Positions 38,735 through 48,845 of a stretch of DNA of 64,000 nucleotides are shown piece by piece. Position 1 is the first letter of the stretch, and each line of letters begins with the position of its first letter. Location of the stretch: contig DATLUO010000174.1 in assembly GCA_035533075.1 (NCBI GenBank), positions 1-64,000 on the forward strand, given 5' to 3'. This DNA is from Pirellulales bacterium. Its GTDB lineage: Bacteria > Planctomycetota > Planctomycetia > Pirellulales > JAICIG01. The notes beneath the pieces were generated by a model that was not told the origin of the DNA, made no database searches, and saw only the letters and a program-made list of their open reading frames with translations. The position numbers and the translations under genes were made by a program.

Positions 38735-41700
38735 TCATACCCGTCGTTTCTCTAATTGCATGTTCAGGGCCAGGCCGCGAATCTCGTTGGTGAGCACGTC
38801 GAAGCTGGCGGGCGTGCCGGCCTCGAGCGTGTTCTCGCCCTTGACCATCGACTCGTAAATCTTGGTGCGTCCCTCCACGTCGTCACTCTTGACGGTCAGC
38901 AACTCCTGCAAGATGTACGCCGCGCCGTAGGCTTCCAAAGCCCAGACTTCCATCTCGCCGAACCGCTGGCCGCCGAAGCGGGCCTTGCCGCCCAACGGCT
39001 GCTGCGTGATCAGCGAGTACGGCCCGGTCGATCGGGCGTGAACCTTGTCGTCGACCAGGTGGTGGAGTTTGAGCATGTAGATGTAGCCTACCGTGGTCTC
39101 CTGTTCGAGCGGCACGCCGGTGCGGCCGTCGAAAAGTTGGGCCTTGCCGTGCCGGGGCAAGTCGGCCTCGTCCAGGCATTTCTGGATGATCTCTTCGGTG
39201 GCCCCGTCGAACACCGGCGTGATGGCCTGGAAGCCGAGTTTGGCGCCGGCCCAGCCGAGATGCGTCTCCAGAATCTGACCCACGTTCATGCGGCTCGGCA
39301 CGCCCAATGGATTGAGCATGATCTGCAGCGGAGTGCCGTCGGCCAGGAAGGGCATGTCCTCCTGCGGCAGGATTTTGGCGATCACGCCTTTGTTGCCGTG
39401 GCGGCCGGCCATCTTGTCGCCCACCGAAATCACCCGCTTGGCGGCGATGTAGACCTTCACCATCTGCAACACGCCGCTGCGCAGCTCGTCGCCGCGCTTC
39501 ATCGAGTTGAGATGGCGGTCGCGCTCGTCGATGGCGACTTCGACCGACGGCCAGCCGTTCTTCCAGGCTTTCTCGACGTCGGCCTTGCGCTGCGGACTGC
39601 GGATGTCGAGCGACTCGATCTTGAACCGCTGGGCCTGCTCGGCCACATACTTGTGCTCCTGATCGCGGACCAAGGCGTTGCCGTCTTCGTCGGTCATCGG
39701 ACGCTGCAAAATCCCTTCGATCTGCTCGACCAATGCGCCAAAAGCCTGCGCGATCTTAGCGTTGCCTTGCGCTTCGGCCTCCTTGAGCTGCTTCTCGAAC
39801 TGCTTGCGCTCGTCTTCCGAAAGGCTCAGCCTCCGCGAGAACTTCTGCGTGTTGATCACGATGCCCTCCACGCCGGAAGGGACTTCGAGCGAATCGTTCT
39901 TCACGTCTTCGCCCGCCCGACCGAAGATGGCGTGCAGCAGCTTTTCTTCGGGCGTCAACTCGGTCTTCGATTTGGGCGAGACCTTGCCCACCAGCACGTC
40001 GCCCGGCCGCACGAAGGTGCCGACGCGGATGATGCCGCTTTCGTCGAGGTTGCGCAGGGCCTTTTCGCTGACGTTGGGAATGTCGCGCGTGAACTCCTCG
40101 CGGCCCAGCTTCGTCTCGCGAATCTCGATGTCGAACTCTTCGATGTGGATCGAAGTGTACACGTCGTTCTTCACCAACTCTTCGCTGATGATGATGGCGT
40201 CCTCGAAGTTGAAACCGTCCCAGGCCATGAAGCCGACGAGCACGTTGCGGCCCAGCGCCAACTCGCCCTTGTAGGTGGCGGCGCCGTCGGCGATCACCTC
40301 GCCCTTCTCCACCTTCTGGCCGGGACTGACGATCGGCCGCTGGTTCTGACAGGTCCGCTCGTTGAGGCCCACGTACTTGCGCAGCTCATAGGTCTCGTCG
40401 CCGACGACGATCTTGGTGGCATCGACGTAGTTGACCGTGCCCTTCTTTTTGGCGCGGATCAGCATGCCGGAATTCTGGGCCACGTCGCGCTCCATGCCGG
40501 TGGCCACGATCGGCGGCTCGGTGACCAACAGCGGCACGGCCTGTCGCTGCATGTTGGAGCCCATCAAGGCGCGGTTGGCGTCGTCGTGCTCCAAGAAGGG
40601 AATCAAACCGGCCGACACGCCCACCATCTGGGCCGGGGCCACGTCGGTGTATTGAATCTTGTCGGCCGGCACCATCTCGAAGTCGGCACGGTAGCGGGCG
40701 ATGATGTTGTCGCCCACCAGCTTGTGGTGCTCGACCGGGGTGTCGGCCGGCGCCAAGAAGGCCTCGTTTTCCTGGTCGGCCCGCAGCCAGACGACTTCGT
40801 CGGCCACCTTGCCTTTGATGCACTTGCGATAGGGCGTAATCAGGAACCCGTATTCGTCGACCCCGGCGTAGATCGCCAGGCTTGAAATCAGGCCGATGTT
40901 CGTACCTTCCGGCGTCTCGATGGGACAGATTCGCCCGTAGTGCGAGATGTGTACGTCGCGCACTTCGAAGCCCGCCCGTTTGCGGTTCAGGCCGCCGGGG
41001 CCGAGCGCCGACAGCCGCCGCTCGTGCGTGAGCATCGAGAGCGGGTTCGTCTGATCGACCACCTGCGACAGCTCGCCGCGGCCGAAGAAATACTCGATGG
41101 CCGCCGACACGCTCTTGGGATTGATCAGACTGCGGGGCGTCATGTCTTCGACGTCCTTGAGGCTCATCCGCTCCTGCACGGTGCGGCGGAGCTTCAAGAA
41201 GCCCTTCCGCAGCTCGTCGGCGGCCAGCTCGTCGATGGTCCGCAAGCGGCGGTTGCCCAAGTGGTCGATGTCGTCGATTTCAGCCGTAGGATCGTCGCCG
41301 CGCAGCCTCAGCAAATACTTGATGGCCGCGATCAGGTCGTCGGGCCGCAACGTCATTTCGCCTTCGGGAATCTCCAGACCGAGCTTGCGATTGATGCGGA
41401 AGCGGCCCACGCGGCCCAGGCGGTAGCGGTTAGTGTCGTAGAACTTTTCGTGGAACAGCGCCTTGGCCTTTTCCAACTGCGGCGGGTTGCCGGGCCGCAG
41501 ACGCTGATAGATTTTCAGCAGCGCCTCTTCGTGACTGGCCGTGCTGTCTTCGCGCAGGCTGTTGAAGATGAGCTGATCTTTCTGGTCGGGCATGACTTCC
41601 ACCGATGTCAGGCCCGACGTGCAGATCACCTCGGCGGCGTTCTTGGTGATCTTCTGGCCCGACTCCAGGATGACCTCGCCGGCGCGGTCGCTTTCGGCCG

Positions 41701-42445
41701 GGTAGACCACGTCCGTCACGGCCAGCTTGCCTTCGATCTTGCCGACGCTGCGGCCGTCGACGACCTTCTCCACGGTTGTCTCGAAGAAACAGCGGATCAA
41801 ATCGGAGTTCTGGCTGTACCTGGCGTCCATGGCCCGCAGCAGCGTCAGCGCCGAGAACTTGCCGCTCTGGTCGATGCGCACCGTCAGCACTTCTTTTTTG
41901 CTGACGTTGAGCTCGATCCAGCTTCCGCGCTCGGGGATGATGCGGCAACTGTGCAGCCGCCGCTCCATGCCTTCCATTTCGCTGACGAAATCGACGCCGG
42001 GGCTGCGGTGCAACTGGCTGACCACGACCCGCTCGGCGCCGTTGATGATGAACTCGCCGCCGCCGAGCATGATCGGCATGTCGCCCAGGTAGACCTCTTC
42101 GTCGATGGGCTGCTCCTTGGTGAGCCGCAGCCAGACCTTGAAGGGCCGGCCGTAGGTCAACCGGAGCTGCCGGCACTCGTCGGGCGTGTAACGCGGCTTG
42201 CCCAGATCATAACGCAGGTACTGCAGTTGCAGCGTCTTGTCGTAGCTTTCGATGGGGTAGATTTCGCGTAGCACGCCCTCAATGCCCTGGTCTTTGCGTT
42301 TATCGGGCGGGGTGTCGAGTTGCAGAAACGCATCGTAGCTGCGCGTCTGAATCTCGGTCAGGTCGGGAATGCTCTGGTGTTTTCGCTCCGAGCCGAAACG
42401 AATCACTTTACTGGGGTTGAGGCGACGTTCTGCCGATGTGGCCAT
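38735..42445 (-). CDS. rpoB: RNA polymerase beta subunit
   Basis: 1236 residues. The fork/rifampicin region reads [20 protein letters not shown] then [20 protein letters not shown], with Asp, His and Ser at the positions that are wild type in rifampicin-sensitive bacteria. [20 protein letters not shown] and the C-terminal [20 protein letters not shown] and [15 protein letters not shown] are classical. It forms the catalytic core with beta'. The start is followed upstream by a 285-base gap from rplL. Confidence 0.98.
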   Translation of the reverse strand: MATSAERRLNPSKVIRFGSERKHQSIPDLTEIQTRSYDAFLQLDTPPDKRKDQGIEGVLREIYPIESYDKTLQLQYLRYDLGKPRYTPDECRQLRLTYGRPFKVWLRLTKEQPIDEEVYLGDMPIMLGGGEFIINGAERVVVSQLHRSPGVDFVSEMEGMERRLHSCRIIPERGSWIELNVSKKEVLTVRIDQSGKFSALTLLRAMDARYSQNSDLIRCFFETTVEKVVDGRSVGKIEGKLAVTDVVYPAESDRAGEVILESGQKITKNAAEVICTSGLTSVEVMPDQKDQLIFNSLREDSTASHEEALLKIYQRLRPGNPPQLEKAKALFHEKFYDTNRYRLGRVGRFRINRKLGLEIPEGEMTLRPDDLIAAIKYLLRLRGDDPTAEIDDIDHLGNRRLRTIDELAADELRKGFLKLRRTVQERMSLKDVEDMTPRSLINPKSVSAAIEYFFGRGELSQVVDQTNPLSMLTHERRLSALGPGGLNRKRAGFEVRDVHISHYGRICPIETPEGTNIGLISSLAIYAGVDEYGFLITPYRKCIKGKVADEVVWLRADQENEAFLAPADTPVEHHKLVGDNIIARYRADFEMVPADKIQYTDVAPAQMVGVSAGLIPFLEHDDANRALMGSNMQRQAVPLLVTEPPIVATGMERDVAQNSGMLIRAKKKGTVNYVDATKIVVGDETYELRKYVGLNERTCQNQRPIVSPGQKVEKGEVIADGAATYKGELALGRNVLVGFMAWDGFNFEDAIIISEELVKNDVYTSIHIEEFDIEIRETKLGREEFTRDIPNVSEKALRNLDESGIIRVGTFVRPGDVLVGKVSPKSKTELTPEEKLLHAIFGRAGEDVKNDSLEVPSGVEGIVINTQKFSRRLSLSEDERKQFEKQLKEAEAQGNAKIAQAFGALVEQIEGILQRPMTDEDGNALVRDQEHKYVAEQAQRFKIESLDIRSPQRKADVEKAWKNGWPSVEVAIDERDRHLNSMKRGDELRSGVLQMVKVYIAAKRVISVGDKMAGRHGNKGVIAKILPQEDMPFLADGTPLQIMLNPLGVPSRMNVGQILETHLGWAGAKLGFQAITPVFDGATEEIIQKCLDEADLPRHGKAQLFDGRTGVPLEQETTVGYIYMLKLHHLVDDKVHARSTGPYSLITQQPLGGKARFGGQRFGEMEVWALEAYGAAYILQELLTVKSDDVEGRTKIYESMVKGENTLEAGTPASFDVLTNEIRGLALNMQLEKRRV

Positions 42446-42730
42446 AAGGAATGAAGATCCTAACGGGTAAGAGACGTAGGCCGGAAATCTGGGTCGATTG
42501 GCGCGCGCTGGCCCGCACGGCCGATGTTCAGTCCGCTATCAAAGCGCAAGATGGCGGTCAAACCACTTCCAACGATGCCGAGCGGTTCGCTACGCCGCGC
42601 GGCACTCCACTGCGGAACAAGCACTTCTGTGCCGGCCCCTGCGGGACAAGGCGCCGCCCGGCCCACAACCACGCGCCAGCGATACGCGCGGTTTTCGGTC
42701 TCTGGCGGTCGCCACAAGTTTGCACGCGAA
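42446..42730. other. Gap between rplL and rpoB
   Basis: 285 bases without a gene. GC-rich pairing segments such as GCCGCGCGGC near 42594 may form structure. In many bacteria this gap holds an attenuator or RNA-processing site that sets the ratio of L7/L12 to polymerase; here that is only an inference from position. Confidence 0.35.
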
Positions 42731-43141
42731 CTACTTGATGGAAACCGTGGCGCCGGCTTCCTCCAGCTCCTTCTTCAACTTTTCGGCGTCTTCCTTGGAG
42801 ATGCCTTCCTTGATCTTGCTGGGCACGGCCTCGACCAGGTCCTTGGCCTCTTTCAGGCCCAGGCCGGTCGCGGCACGCACCACCTTGATGACGCCGATTT
42901 TCTTGTCGCCAAAGGCTTCCAGCACGACGTCGAACTCGGTCTTCTCGACCACCTCCGGGGCCGCGGCCCCGCCCGCGCCGCCCTGCACCATCATCACCCC
43001 GCCGCCGGCCATGGCCTTGATGTCGTAGGTCTTTTCCAGGTAGTCACTCAGCTCTTTGGCCTGCTTAAGCGTGAGCTCAGCGATCTTCTCACCGAGTTCT
43101 TTGGTTGTAGTGGAATATTCCATCGTAGCTGCTTCGGACAT
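42731..43141 (-). CDS. rplL: Ribosomal protein bL12 (L7/L12)
   Basis: 136 residues. It forms the flexible stalk of the large subunit that recruits translation factors. An N-terminal dimerisation helix ([20 protein letters not shown]) is followed by an Ala/Gly hinge and the C-terminal factor-binding domain: [40 protein letters not shown] and [10 protein letters not shown]. It follows rplJ by 70 bases in the same operon. Confidence 0.97.
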   Translation of the reverse strand: MSEAATMEYSTTTKELGEKIAELTLKQAKELSDYLEKTYDIKAMAGGGVMMVQGGAGGAAAPEVVEKTEFDVVLEAFGDKKIGVIKVVRAATGLGLKEAKDLVEAVPSKIKEGISKEDAEKLKKELEEAGATVSIK

Positions 43142-43211
43142 TGATCGTTCCTTTCTCGGTTGGGTCGTTGTGGATGTTTTGGTTTGGTGGCTGGGTTCCT
43201 GGTCTCATGTT

Positions 43212-43763
43212 CTATTGTGCGGCTGCTTCTGGGGCAGATCCCTCTTCTTGCTCCTCTCCCTTTTGCTTGATCTGGCTGGCCAACGCGGCGCCGGGGCCGG
43301 TGAACTGGGCAGCCAACGTGGCCCCCGGACTGAGAATCTGACCGACCAGAATGCTGAGTTGTTCCTGCCGGCTCGGCCACTTGCTCACCGCCGCCACCTG
43401 ATCGGCGGTCAGCCGGCTGCCGTCCATCACGCCGCCACGGGCGGCGAACGGTTCGTACTGTTTGTCGCCGCTGAGGGCGGTGACCTGCTTGGCCAGCGAC
43501 ACGATGTCTTCGGCGCCCCACACGACGGCCAGCGAGCCTTCCATTTGCTCGAAGGCCGCGGCCAAGGGCGTGCCTTCGGTCGCCCGGCGAGCGAGGCTGT
43601 TCTTGATGACCAGCAATTGAATGTTCTTCTCGCGCAACGTCTTGCGCAGCCGCGAGTTCTTGTTGGCGTCGAGTCCCGCCACGCTGACCAGCAGGGCGTT
43701 TTCGACGCCGTCCAGCCGGCGCTTGAGATCGTCGCTAATCAGGTTCTTGACAAATTTACTCAT
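43212..43763 (-). CDS. rplJ: Ribosomal protein uL10
   Basis: 183 residues. It anchors bL12 dimers to 23S rRNA at the stalk base. SKFVKNLISDDLKRRLDGVE, VSVAGLDANKNSRLRKTLRE and LLVIKNSLARRATEGTPLAA match the family. The C-terminal helix that holds bL12 is followed by an acidic tail (KGEEQEEGSAPEAAAQ). The 80-base gap to rplA contains GTTCAGG tandem repeats, so any L10-type leader would have to fit around them. Confidence 0.95.
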   Translation of the reverse strand: MSKFVKNLISDDLKRRLDGVENALLVSVAGLDANKNSRLRKTLREKNIQLLVIKNSLARRATEGTPLAAAFEQMEGSLAVVWGAEDIVSLAKQVTALSGDKQYEPFAARGGVMDGSRLTADQVAAVSKWPSRQEQLSILVGQILSPGATLAAQFTGPGAALASQIKQKGEEQEEGSAPEAAAQ

Positions 43764-43800
43764 TGGAAGGATTCAGGGTTCAGGGTTCAGGGTTCAGGAC
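43764..43800. repeat. GTTCAGG tandem repeats before rplJ
   Basis: Three to four tandem copies of GGTTCAG directly upstream of the rplJ start. The same heptamer builds the block at 11550-11750. Confidence 0.6.
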
Positions 43801-43842
43801 ATTGGTCACCGACCAACTTGCCACTGACCGCTTCTTCTATAT

Positions 43843-44526
43843 CTATGCGGCGATTCGGATACCGGGACTCATCGTGGCGCTAATGGCGACCGTCCTGACA
43901 AAGTGCCCCTTCACCGTGTGCGGCTTCATGCCGTGAATGTGGTTGATGAAGGCCTGGATGTTCTCCGCCAGCTTGGCCGCGTCAAAACTCAACTTGCCGA
44001 CCGCCGCATGCACGACGCCGCCCGAATCGTTGCGGAACTCCACTTTGCCGGCCTTGTATTCTTTGACCGTCTTGGCGACTTCGGGCGTGACTGTGCCGGC
44101 ACGCGGCGAAGGCATCAGACCTCGCGGACCCAGCACGCGGCCCAAGGGCCCGACCAGGCCCATCATGTCGGGCGCGGCGATACATACGTCGAACTCGGTC
44201 CAGCCGTCTTTGATCTTCTTGGCTAGATCGTCGGAGCCCACTTCGTCGGCACCCGCCGCCTTGGCCTGGTCGGCCAGATCGCCCTTGGCGAAGACCACCA
44301 CGCGCAGCGACTTGCCGATGCCGTGCGGCAGCACGATCGAGCCGCGCACCAACTGGTCGGCCTGCTTGGCGTCGATGCCCAGCCGCATGGCGATCTCGAC
44401 TGACTGATCGAACTTGGTGGTGTTGAACTGCTTGAGCAGGCTGACCGCCTTGTCGAGCGGCAAGGGCGCGCTCGTGCCCGGCGCTTTGGCGGCCAGGGCT
44501 TTGAATCGTTTGGATTGATGAGGCAT
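43843..44526 (-). CDS. rplA: Ribosomal protein uL1
   Basis: 227 residues. It forms the mobile L1 stalk and, in many bacteria, represses its own operon. [72 protein letters not shown] and [20 protein letters not shown] are diagnostic. It follows rplK by 71 bases, a gap that contains an inverted repeat of GATTTTGG units. Confidence 0.96.
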   Translation of the reverse strand: MPHQSKRFKALAAKAPGTSAPLPLDKAVSLLKQFNTTKFDQSVEIAMRLGIDAKQADQLVRGSIVLPHGIGKSLRVVVFAKGDLADQAKAAGADEVGSDDLAKKIKDGWTEFDVCIAAPDMMGLVGPLGRVLGPRGLMPSPRAGTVTPEVAKTVKEYKAGKVEFRNDSGGVVHAAVGKLSFDAAKLAENIQAFINHIHGMKPHTVKGHFVRTVAISATMSPGIRIAA

Positions 44527-44597
44527 CTTTGAGTTTTTGAATCTTGGATTTTGGATTCGATTTCAGTTTTGGCGCATCTGCGATCCAAAATCCAAAA
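44527..44597. repeat. GATTTTGGAT inverted repeat between rplK and rplA
   Basis: CTTGGATTTTGGATTCG and CGATCCAAAATCCAAAATC form an imperfect stem-loop that fills the gap. The same motif pair occurs at 47962-48032 between two tRNA genes. Confidence 0.65.
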
Positions 44598-45020
44598 TCA
44601 CTCCACGGTAATTCCCATGCTGCGGGCCGTCCCCTCGATCATGCGGCGTGCGTGGGCCACGTCGCGCGCGTTGAGATCGGCCATCTTCTGCTTGACAATT
44701 TCTTCAATCTGCGCCCCCGTGACCTTGCCGACCTTCTCCTTGTTCGGCACGCCCGACCCCTTGGCGATGCTGGCCGCTTGCTTCAACAACGCCGCGGCCG
44801 GCGGACTCTTGGTGACGAAATCGAAACTGCGGTCGTTGTAGACGCTCACCACGACCGGGATCGGCATGCCGCCCGCTTCGCGCGTCCGTTCGTTGAATTG
44901 CTGGACAAACTGACCCAGGTTCACGCCGAAACGGCCCAGCGCCGTGCCCACGGGCGGCGCCGGCGTCGCCTGGCCGCCAGGCACCTGAAACTTGACTTGT
45001 GTTACGAGTTGCTTTGCCAT
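44598..45020 (-). CDS. rplK: Ribosomal protein uL11
   Basis: 140 residues. It binds the GTPase-associated centre of 23S r[83 protein letters not shown] and [20 protein letters not shown] cover both domains. The gap to nusG holds GGCGTCAGG-type repeats. Confidence 0.97.
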   Translation of the reverse strand: MAKQLVTQVKFQVPGGQATPAPPVGTALGRFGVNLGQFVQQFNERTREAGGMPIPVVVSVYNDRSFDFVTKSPPAAALLKQAASIAKGSGVPNKEKVGKVTGAQIEEIVKQKMADLNARDVAHARRMIEGTARSMGITVE

Positions 45021-45024
45021 GTTT

Positions 45025-45092
45025 TTGAGGCGTCAGGCGTCAGGCATTAGGCGTCAGGCGCCTAACGCCTAATACCGAACGCCTAACGCCTT
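45025..45092. repeat. GGCGTCAGG/CGCCTAACG repeats between nusG and rplK
   Basis: Several GGCGTCAGG and CGCCTAACG copies in opposite orientation make a hairpin that fills the gap. The motif also makes the core of the 147-bp palindromic element. Confidence 0.6.
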
Positions 45093-45097
45093 GAACA

Positions 45098-45976
45098 TTA
45101 AAGTTTTTCCACTTGCCAGTATTCCAGCTCGACCGGCGTCGAGCGGCCGAAAATGTTGATCATGATCGTTACGCGTCCGTTCGCCTTGTCGATGTTGTCG
45201 ACGTCGCCCTCGAAGTTCTCGAACGTCCCTTCTTTGATCCGCACCCGGTCGCCCTGGCTGTAGGGAATCACGGTGCGAATCTCTTCCTCCGCTTTATCTT
45301 CCTGCTTGGCGACGATCTTGTTCACTTCGTGCGGCAGCATGGGGGTCGGCTTGCCGCCCGATCCCGTGAAGTCGCCGATGCCGGGCGTTTCGCGCACCAG
45401 GAACCACGTGTCGTCGTTCAATTCCATGTGGACGACGATGTAACCGGGGTAGATCTTCCGCTTGACGACCCGCTTTTTGCCGCCTTTGAATTCCGAGACC
45501 TTCTCCGTGGGAACGATAATCTCGTCAAAGTAATCGCCCAATCCTTCGATGGCGATGCGGCGTTTCAGCGCGTCGGCGATGGAGTCCTCGCGGTTGCTCT
45601 GCACCTTGAGAATGTACCAGTCTTTCTTGATCGGTTGTTTTTCCAGCGACCCGACTTCGAGCGGAGCACGCAGCGCGCGGGCTTTGGCCGGCTTGCTCCT
45701 GGACGCGGCGCGTTTTGCCGCCGGCCGATCCTCTTCCTGCGGCCCCTCTTCCTGCGACAGAGCCGGCTGTTCGGACGCGTCGGGGCCCGCGGCGACCGCC
45801 TCAGTCGCCTCTGGGCTTGCCGCCCCTGCCTGCGACGGCGCATCAGGCGCGTCGACCGGGCGCGCGGCTTCAGCGGCCGGCCCGCCCGTCTCCGGTTCCG
45901 CGTGCTCGAGCGGACCCTCGTCGGGCCCGGTCAATAAATCGTCGAGTTCATCCGTCACAACCGCACTCCCCGTCAC
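45098..45976 (-). CDS. nusG: Transcription termination/antitermination factor NusG with long acidic extension
   Basis: 292 residues, about 110 more than usual. Residues 1-115 are a disordered, Ala/Glu/Pro-rich acidic tail ending in a basic patch (AAKRAASRSKPAKARALRAP). The NGN domain then starts: KKDWYILKVQSNREDSIADA, YFDEIIVPTEKVSEFKGGKK, KIYPGYIVVHMELNDDTWFL and VRETPGIGDFTGSGGKPTPM. The KOW domain follows: YSQGDRVRIKEGTFENFEGD. NusG couples RNA polymerase to Rho and to ribosomes. The extension may be lineage specific; its role is unknown. It sits seven bases after secE. Confidence 0.95.
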   Translation of the reverse strand: MTGSAVVTDELDDLLTGPDEGPLEHAEPETGGPAAEAARPVDAPDAPSQAGAASPEATEAVAAGPDASEQPALSQEEGPQEEDRPAAKRAASRSKPAKARALRAPLEVGSLEKQPIKKDWYILKVQSNREDSIADALKRRIAIEGLGDYFDEIIVPTEKVSEFKGGKKRVVKRKIYPGYIVVHMELNDDTWFLVRETPGIGDFTGSGGKPTPMLPHEVNKIVAKQEDKAEEEIRTVIPYSQGDRVRIKEGTFENFEGDVDNIDKANGRVTIMINIFGRSTPVELEYWQVEKL

Positions 45977-45983
45977 CGGCAGC

Positions 45984-46415
45984 CTATCCTCGCAATACCC
46001 CGAGCTTGGTCAGGAGCATTTGCCACAACAAATCGTAAAAGTAAAGCGTCGCGGCCAGGCCGAACATGGTGATGATCACCACCACCGAGCTGCGAAACAG
46101 CTCGCCCTTCGACGGCCACGAAACCTTATTCATCTCGGCTTCGACCGCGATGAGAAAGTCGGCAAAGCGCGGCATGTTGACCGCGCGATACGACATCCAC
46201 CAGCCCACGACGAGCACCGCACCCGCCGCGCCGAATTGCGCGGTGACCGAGCGGTCCATCAAGAACTGCTGCAAACTCCAGGCGCCCAGTGCCACCACGG
46301 CCGCCAGTACGGCAAACGTCACCTGCCGCGCAATGCGCCCCTGGCTCCGCTTATAGATGCCGACGCTGAACAACTCGCGCCACATCGGATGGATTGCCGT
46401 ATTGCCTTCTCTCAC
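45984..46415 (-). CDS. secE: Preprotein translocase subunit SecE
   Basis: 143 residues. The conserved amphipathic helix (EAEMNKVSWPSKGELFRSSV) and the last transmembrane segment (VVVIITMFGLAATLYFYDLL) are typical. Two additional hydrophobic segments precede them (VTFAVLAAVVALGAWSLQQF and FGAAGAVLVVGWWMSY), giving three helices as in E. coli rather than the one-helix form. It is part of the SecYEG channel in the inner membrane. The tRNA-Trp gene lies 76 bases upstream. Confidence 0.92.
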   Translation of the reverse strand: MREGNTAIHPMWRELFSVGIYKRSQGRIARQVTFAVLAAVVALGAWSLQQFLMDRSVTAQFGAAGAVLVVGWWMSYRAVNMPRFADFLIAVEAEMNKVSWPSKGELFRSSVVVIITMFGLAATLYFYDLLWQMLLTKLGVLRG

Positions 46416-46491
46416 GTGCTTACTCGCCGATCTTGGTTCATCGTTCCCTCGATTTCACTGCGCGCCTTACACTGTGCCTTGAGGAAATGGC

Positions 46492-46563
46492 AGGGGCGGC
46501 GGGAATCGAACTCGCAACCTCTGGTTTTGGAGACCAGCGCTCTGCCAGTTGAGCTACGCCCCT
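46492..46563 (-). tRNA. trnW: tRNA-Trp (CCA)
   Basis: 72 bases on the minus strand. The acceptor stem pairs AGGGGCG with CGCCCCT. The anticodon stem CTGGT/ACCAG encloses the loop CTCCAAA with anticodon CCA, and the T arm has GTTCGATTC. It lies between tuf and secE, its position in many bacterial operons. Confidence 0.95.
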
Positions 46564-46611
46564 ATTATTTCCTCGTAGCATAAGCGTCCTCGCTTGTCCC
46601 CGCCCTTGCCT

Positions 46612-46634
46612 GGACGGCCTAGGAAGGCCATCCT
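46612..46634. repeat. Solo arm of the GGAGGATGGCC element after tuf
   Basis: ACGGCCTAGGAAGGCCATCC lies seven bases after the tuf stop and matches an arm of the hairpin at 29630-29687. Confidence 0.6.
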
Positions 46635-46640
46635 CCTTAC

Positions 46641-47840
46641 TTACTCAAGGATCTTGGTCACCACGCCCGAACCGACCGTCTTACCACCCTCGCGGATGGC
46701 GAAACGCACGCCGTCGTCCATGGCGATCGGGCTGATGAGCTCGATCGAGAGCTTGGCGTTGTCGCCGGGCATGCACATTTCGACGTCGCCCGTCAGGTTG
46801 GCCGTGCCGGTCACGTCGGTCGTGCGGAAGTAGAACTGCGGACGGTAGCCGCTGAAGAACGGCGTGTGCCGTCCGCCTTCTTCCTTGGACAGCACGTACA
46901 CTTCGGCCTCGAACTTGGTGTGCGGCGTGATCGAGCCGGGCTTGGCCAGCACCTGGCCGCGCTCGATGTCGTCGCGCTTCAGACCGCGGAGCAAGCAGCC
47001 GACGTTGTCGCCCGCTTGTCCCGAATCGAGCGTCTTGTTGAACATTTCGACGCCGGTGACCGTGGTCTTGGCGGGTTTCTTGGAGAGGCCGACAATTTCA
47101 ATTTCTTCGCCGACCTTGACCATGCCGCGCTCGATACGGCCCGTGGCCACCGTGCCGCGGCCTTCGATCGAGAACACGTCTTCCACCGCCATCAAGAACG
47201 GCTTGTCGACCTCGCGCACCGGCTCGGGAATGTAGCTGTCGATGGCGTCGAGCAATTCCTGGATGCACTTGGTTTTTTCCGGATCCTTGGGGTTGTCGTA
47301 GGCCAGGCGACTGGCGCCGCGAATGATCGGAATCTCGTCGCCGGGAAAGCCGTAGTGCGTGAGCAGCTCGCGCAGCTCCAACTCGACCAGCTCCAGCAAC
47401 TCGGGGTCGTCGACCAGGTCGACCTTGTTGAGAAAGACCACCAACGCCGGCACGCCCACCTGGCGGGCCAACAGAATGTGCTCGCGGGTCTGGGGCATCG
47501 GGCCGTCGGCGGCCGACACGACCAGGATCGCCCCGTCCATTTGGGCGGCGCCGGTGATCATGTTCTTGATGAAGTCGGCGTGGCCTGGGCAGTCGATGTG
47601 GGCGTAGTGACGCTTGTCGCTCTCGTATTCGACGTGGCTGACGGCGATGGTCACCGTCTTGGTCTCGTCGCGCACCGTGCCGCCCTTGGCGATATCGGCG
47701 TAGGACTTGAAGCTCGCCAGGCCCTTGGCCGCCTGGACCGCCAGGATGGCGCCTGTGAGCGTGGTCTTGCCGTGGTCGATGTGACCGATCGTGCCGACGT
47801 TGACGTGGGGTTTTTTCCGTTCGAAAGTTGCCTTGGCCAT
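46641..47840 (-). CDS. tuf: Elongation factor Tu
   Basis: 399 residues. It delivers aminoacyl-tRNA to the ribosome with GTP. G1 [14 protein letters not shown]2 region [21 protein letters not shown]3 [13 protein letters not shown]4 [14 protein letters not shown] and domains II-III ([32 protein letters not shown]) are complete. It is preceded by four tRNA genes and followed by tRNA-Trp, the same arrangement as tufB in enterobacteria. Confidence 0.98.
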   Translation of the reverse strand: MAKATFERKKPHVNVGTIGHIDHGKTTLTGAILAVQAAKGLASFKSYADIAKGGTVRDETKTVTIAVSHVEYESDKRHYAHIDCPGHADFIKNMITGAAQMDGAILVVSAADGPMPQTREHILLARQVGVPALVVFLNKVDLVDDPELLELVELELRELLTHYGFPGDEIPIIRGASRLAYDNPKDPEKTKCIQELLDAIDSYIPEPVREVDKPFLMAVEDVFSIEGRGTVATGRIERGMVKVGEEIEIVGLSKKPAKTTVTGVEMFNKTLDSGQAGDNVGCLLRGLKRDDIERGQVLAKPGSITPHTKFEAEVYVLSKEEGGRHTPFFSGYRPQFYFRTTDVTGTANLTGDVEMCMPGDNAKLSIELISPIAMDDGVRFAIREGGKTVGSGVVTKILE

Positions 47841-47888
47841 TCTGTCTCCCTGCGTTAAAGCAAGCGTTGAAAACTGTGATCAAAGAGA

Positions 47889-47960
<72 letters not shown>

Positions 47961-47961
47961 C

Positions 47962-48035
47962 TTGGCGATTTTGGATTTTGGATTCCAGGCAGTCGTTCAT
48001 TCGAACAATCCAAAATCGAAAATCCAAAATTGCCC
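47962..48035. repeat. GATTTTGGATT inverted repeat between tRNA genes
   Basis: GATTTTGGATTTTGGATTCC and AATCCAAAATCGAAAATCCA form a stem of about 18 pairs between tRNA-Thr(GGT) and tRNA-Gly. It is related to the hairpin at 44527-44597. Confidence 0.65.
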
Positions 48036-48073
48036 CCGCCGCCATCCATCTTTTTCTTCCTTTCTTATCCGAA

Positions 48074-48143
48074 GCGGGTGAAGGGAATCGAACCCTCGTC
48101 TTTAGCTTGGAAGGCTATTGCTCTACCATTGAGCTACACCCGC
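48074..48143 (-). tRNA. trnG: tRNA-Gly (TCC)
   Basis: About 70 bases on the minus strand. Acceptor GCGGGTG/CACCCGC; the anticodon loop CTTCCAA gives anticodon TCC; D arm GCTCAATGGTAGAGC and T arm GTTCGATTC are normal. Confidence 0.93.
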
Positions 48144-48147
48144 AAAT

Positions 48148-48228
48148 GGGGGGTACAGGATTCGAACCTGTGAAGGCAGTGCCATCAGATTTACAGTCTG
48201 ACCCCTTTGACCGCTCGGGAAACCCCCC
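48148..48228 (-). tRNA. trnY: tRNA-Tyr (GTA)
   Basis: 81 bases with a long variable arm (class II). Acceptor GGGGGGT/ACCCCCC; the anticodon loop CTGTAAA between CAGA and TCTG gives anticodon GTA. Confidence 0.93.
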
Positions 48229-48246
48229 GCCGCTCGACCGCGATGA

Positions 48247-48318
48247 GCTAGCGGAGGGACTTGAACCCACAACCTGCTGATTACAAATCAGCTGCTCTGC
48301 CGATTGAGCTACGCTAGC
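48247..48318 (-). tRNA. trnT: tRNA-Thr (TGT)
   Basis: 72 bases on the minus strand, first in the operon. Acceptor GCTAGCG/CGCTAGC; anticodon loop TTTGTAA gives anticodon TGT. Confidence 0.94.
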
Positions 48319-48346
48319 CTGCGTTCAGCCGCTACGAAAACCTCTA

Positions 48347-48374
48347 AATATAGCAAGCGGAAAAGATCCTGCAA
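48347..48374 (-). promoter_or_regulatory. Candidate proximal promoter of the tRNA-tuf operon
   Basis: On the minus strand TATATT (48347-48352) lies 16 bases after TTGCAG (48369-48374). A start near 48340 would give a leader of about 20 bases before tRNA-Thr. The -35 match is weak. Confidence 0.4.
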
Positions 48375-48633
48375 GACGGTCGGGCCAAAAAAATCGCGCG
48401 TTTGGCACGCCTTTGCGAAAACAGCGGGTGTCGGGGGGGGCACTCCTTGTCGAAAAGATCCCCTGTCTGGGGCGCCATAAAAAGGTCTTGGGTCGTCGGC
48501 TTTGGGTCTTCGCATGCACGGCAAAGCCCCAAAATCTAAGACCCAAGATCCATTCCAACGGTTCGCGCAGGCAACCTGTGGCGCCCGCGCCTCAATTTCG
48601 GTCTTCCTGGGCCGAACCCGTCCAGGCTCTCTT

Positions 48634-48661
48634 TTTATAATGGTTCCTTTGCGCTCGTCAA
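48634..48661 (-). promoter_or_regulatory. Candidate sigma70-type distal promoter of the tRNA-tuf operon
   Basis: On the minus strand TTGACG (48656-48661) and TATAAA (48634-48639) are separated by 16 bases. It is the best promoter-like pair in the 527-base gap 48319-48845, which otherwise holds no gene. A hairpin of GGTCTTGGGTC and GACCCAAGATCC (about 48485-48550) lies in the resulting leader. Confidence 0.5.
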
Positions 48662-48845
48662 GCCGTTCGAATCGGGTCTTTGGATTGCACCAGTCCACGG
48701 GCGAGTTGACTCCGCAATTCGTTGCCCTTGGCCATCTTCGGTGGAAGATGGCCGACTGCAAAGCGTGGCAGCCTTCCGATTTGCATAGCAGCTTTCGAAA
48801 AAACGCGGGAAGAACGCGGCAGCCTGCGGAAACCGTTGGCAGCCT

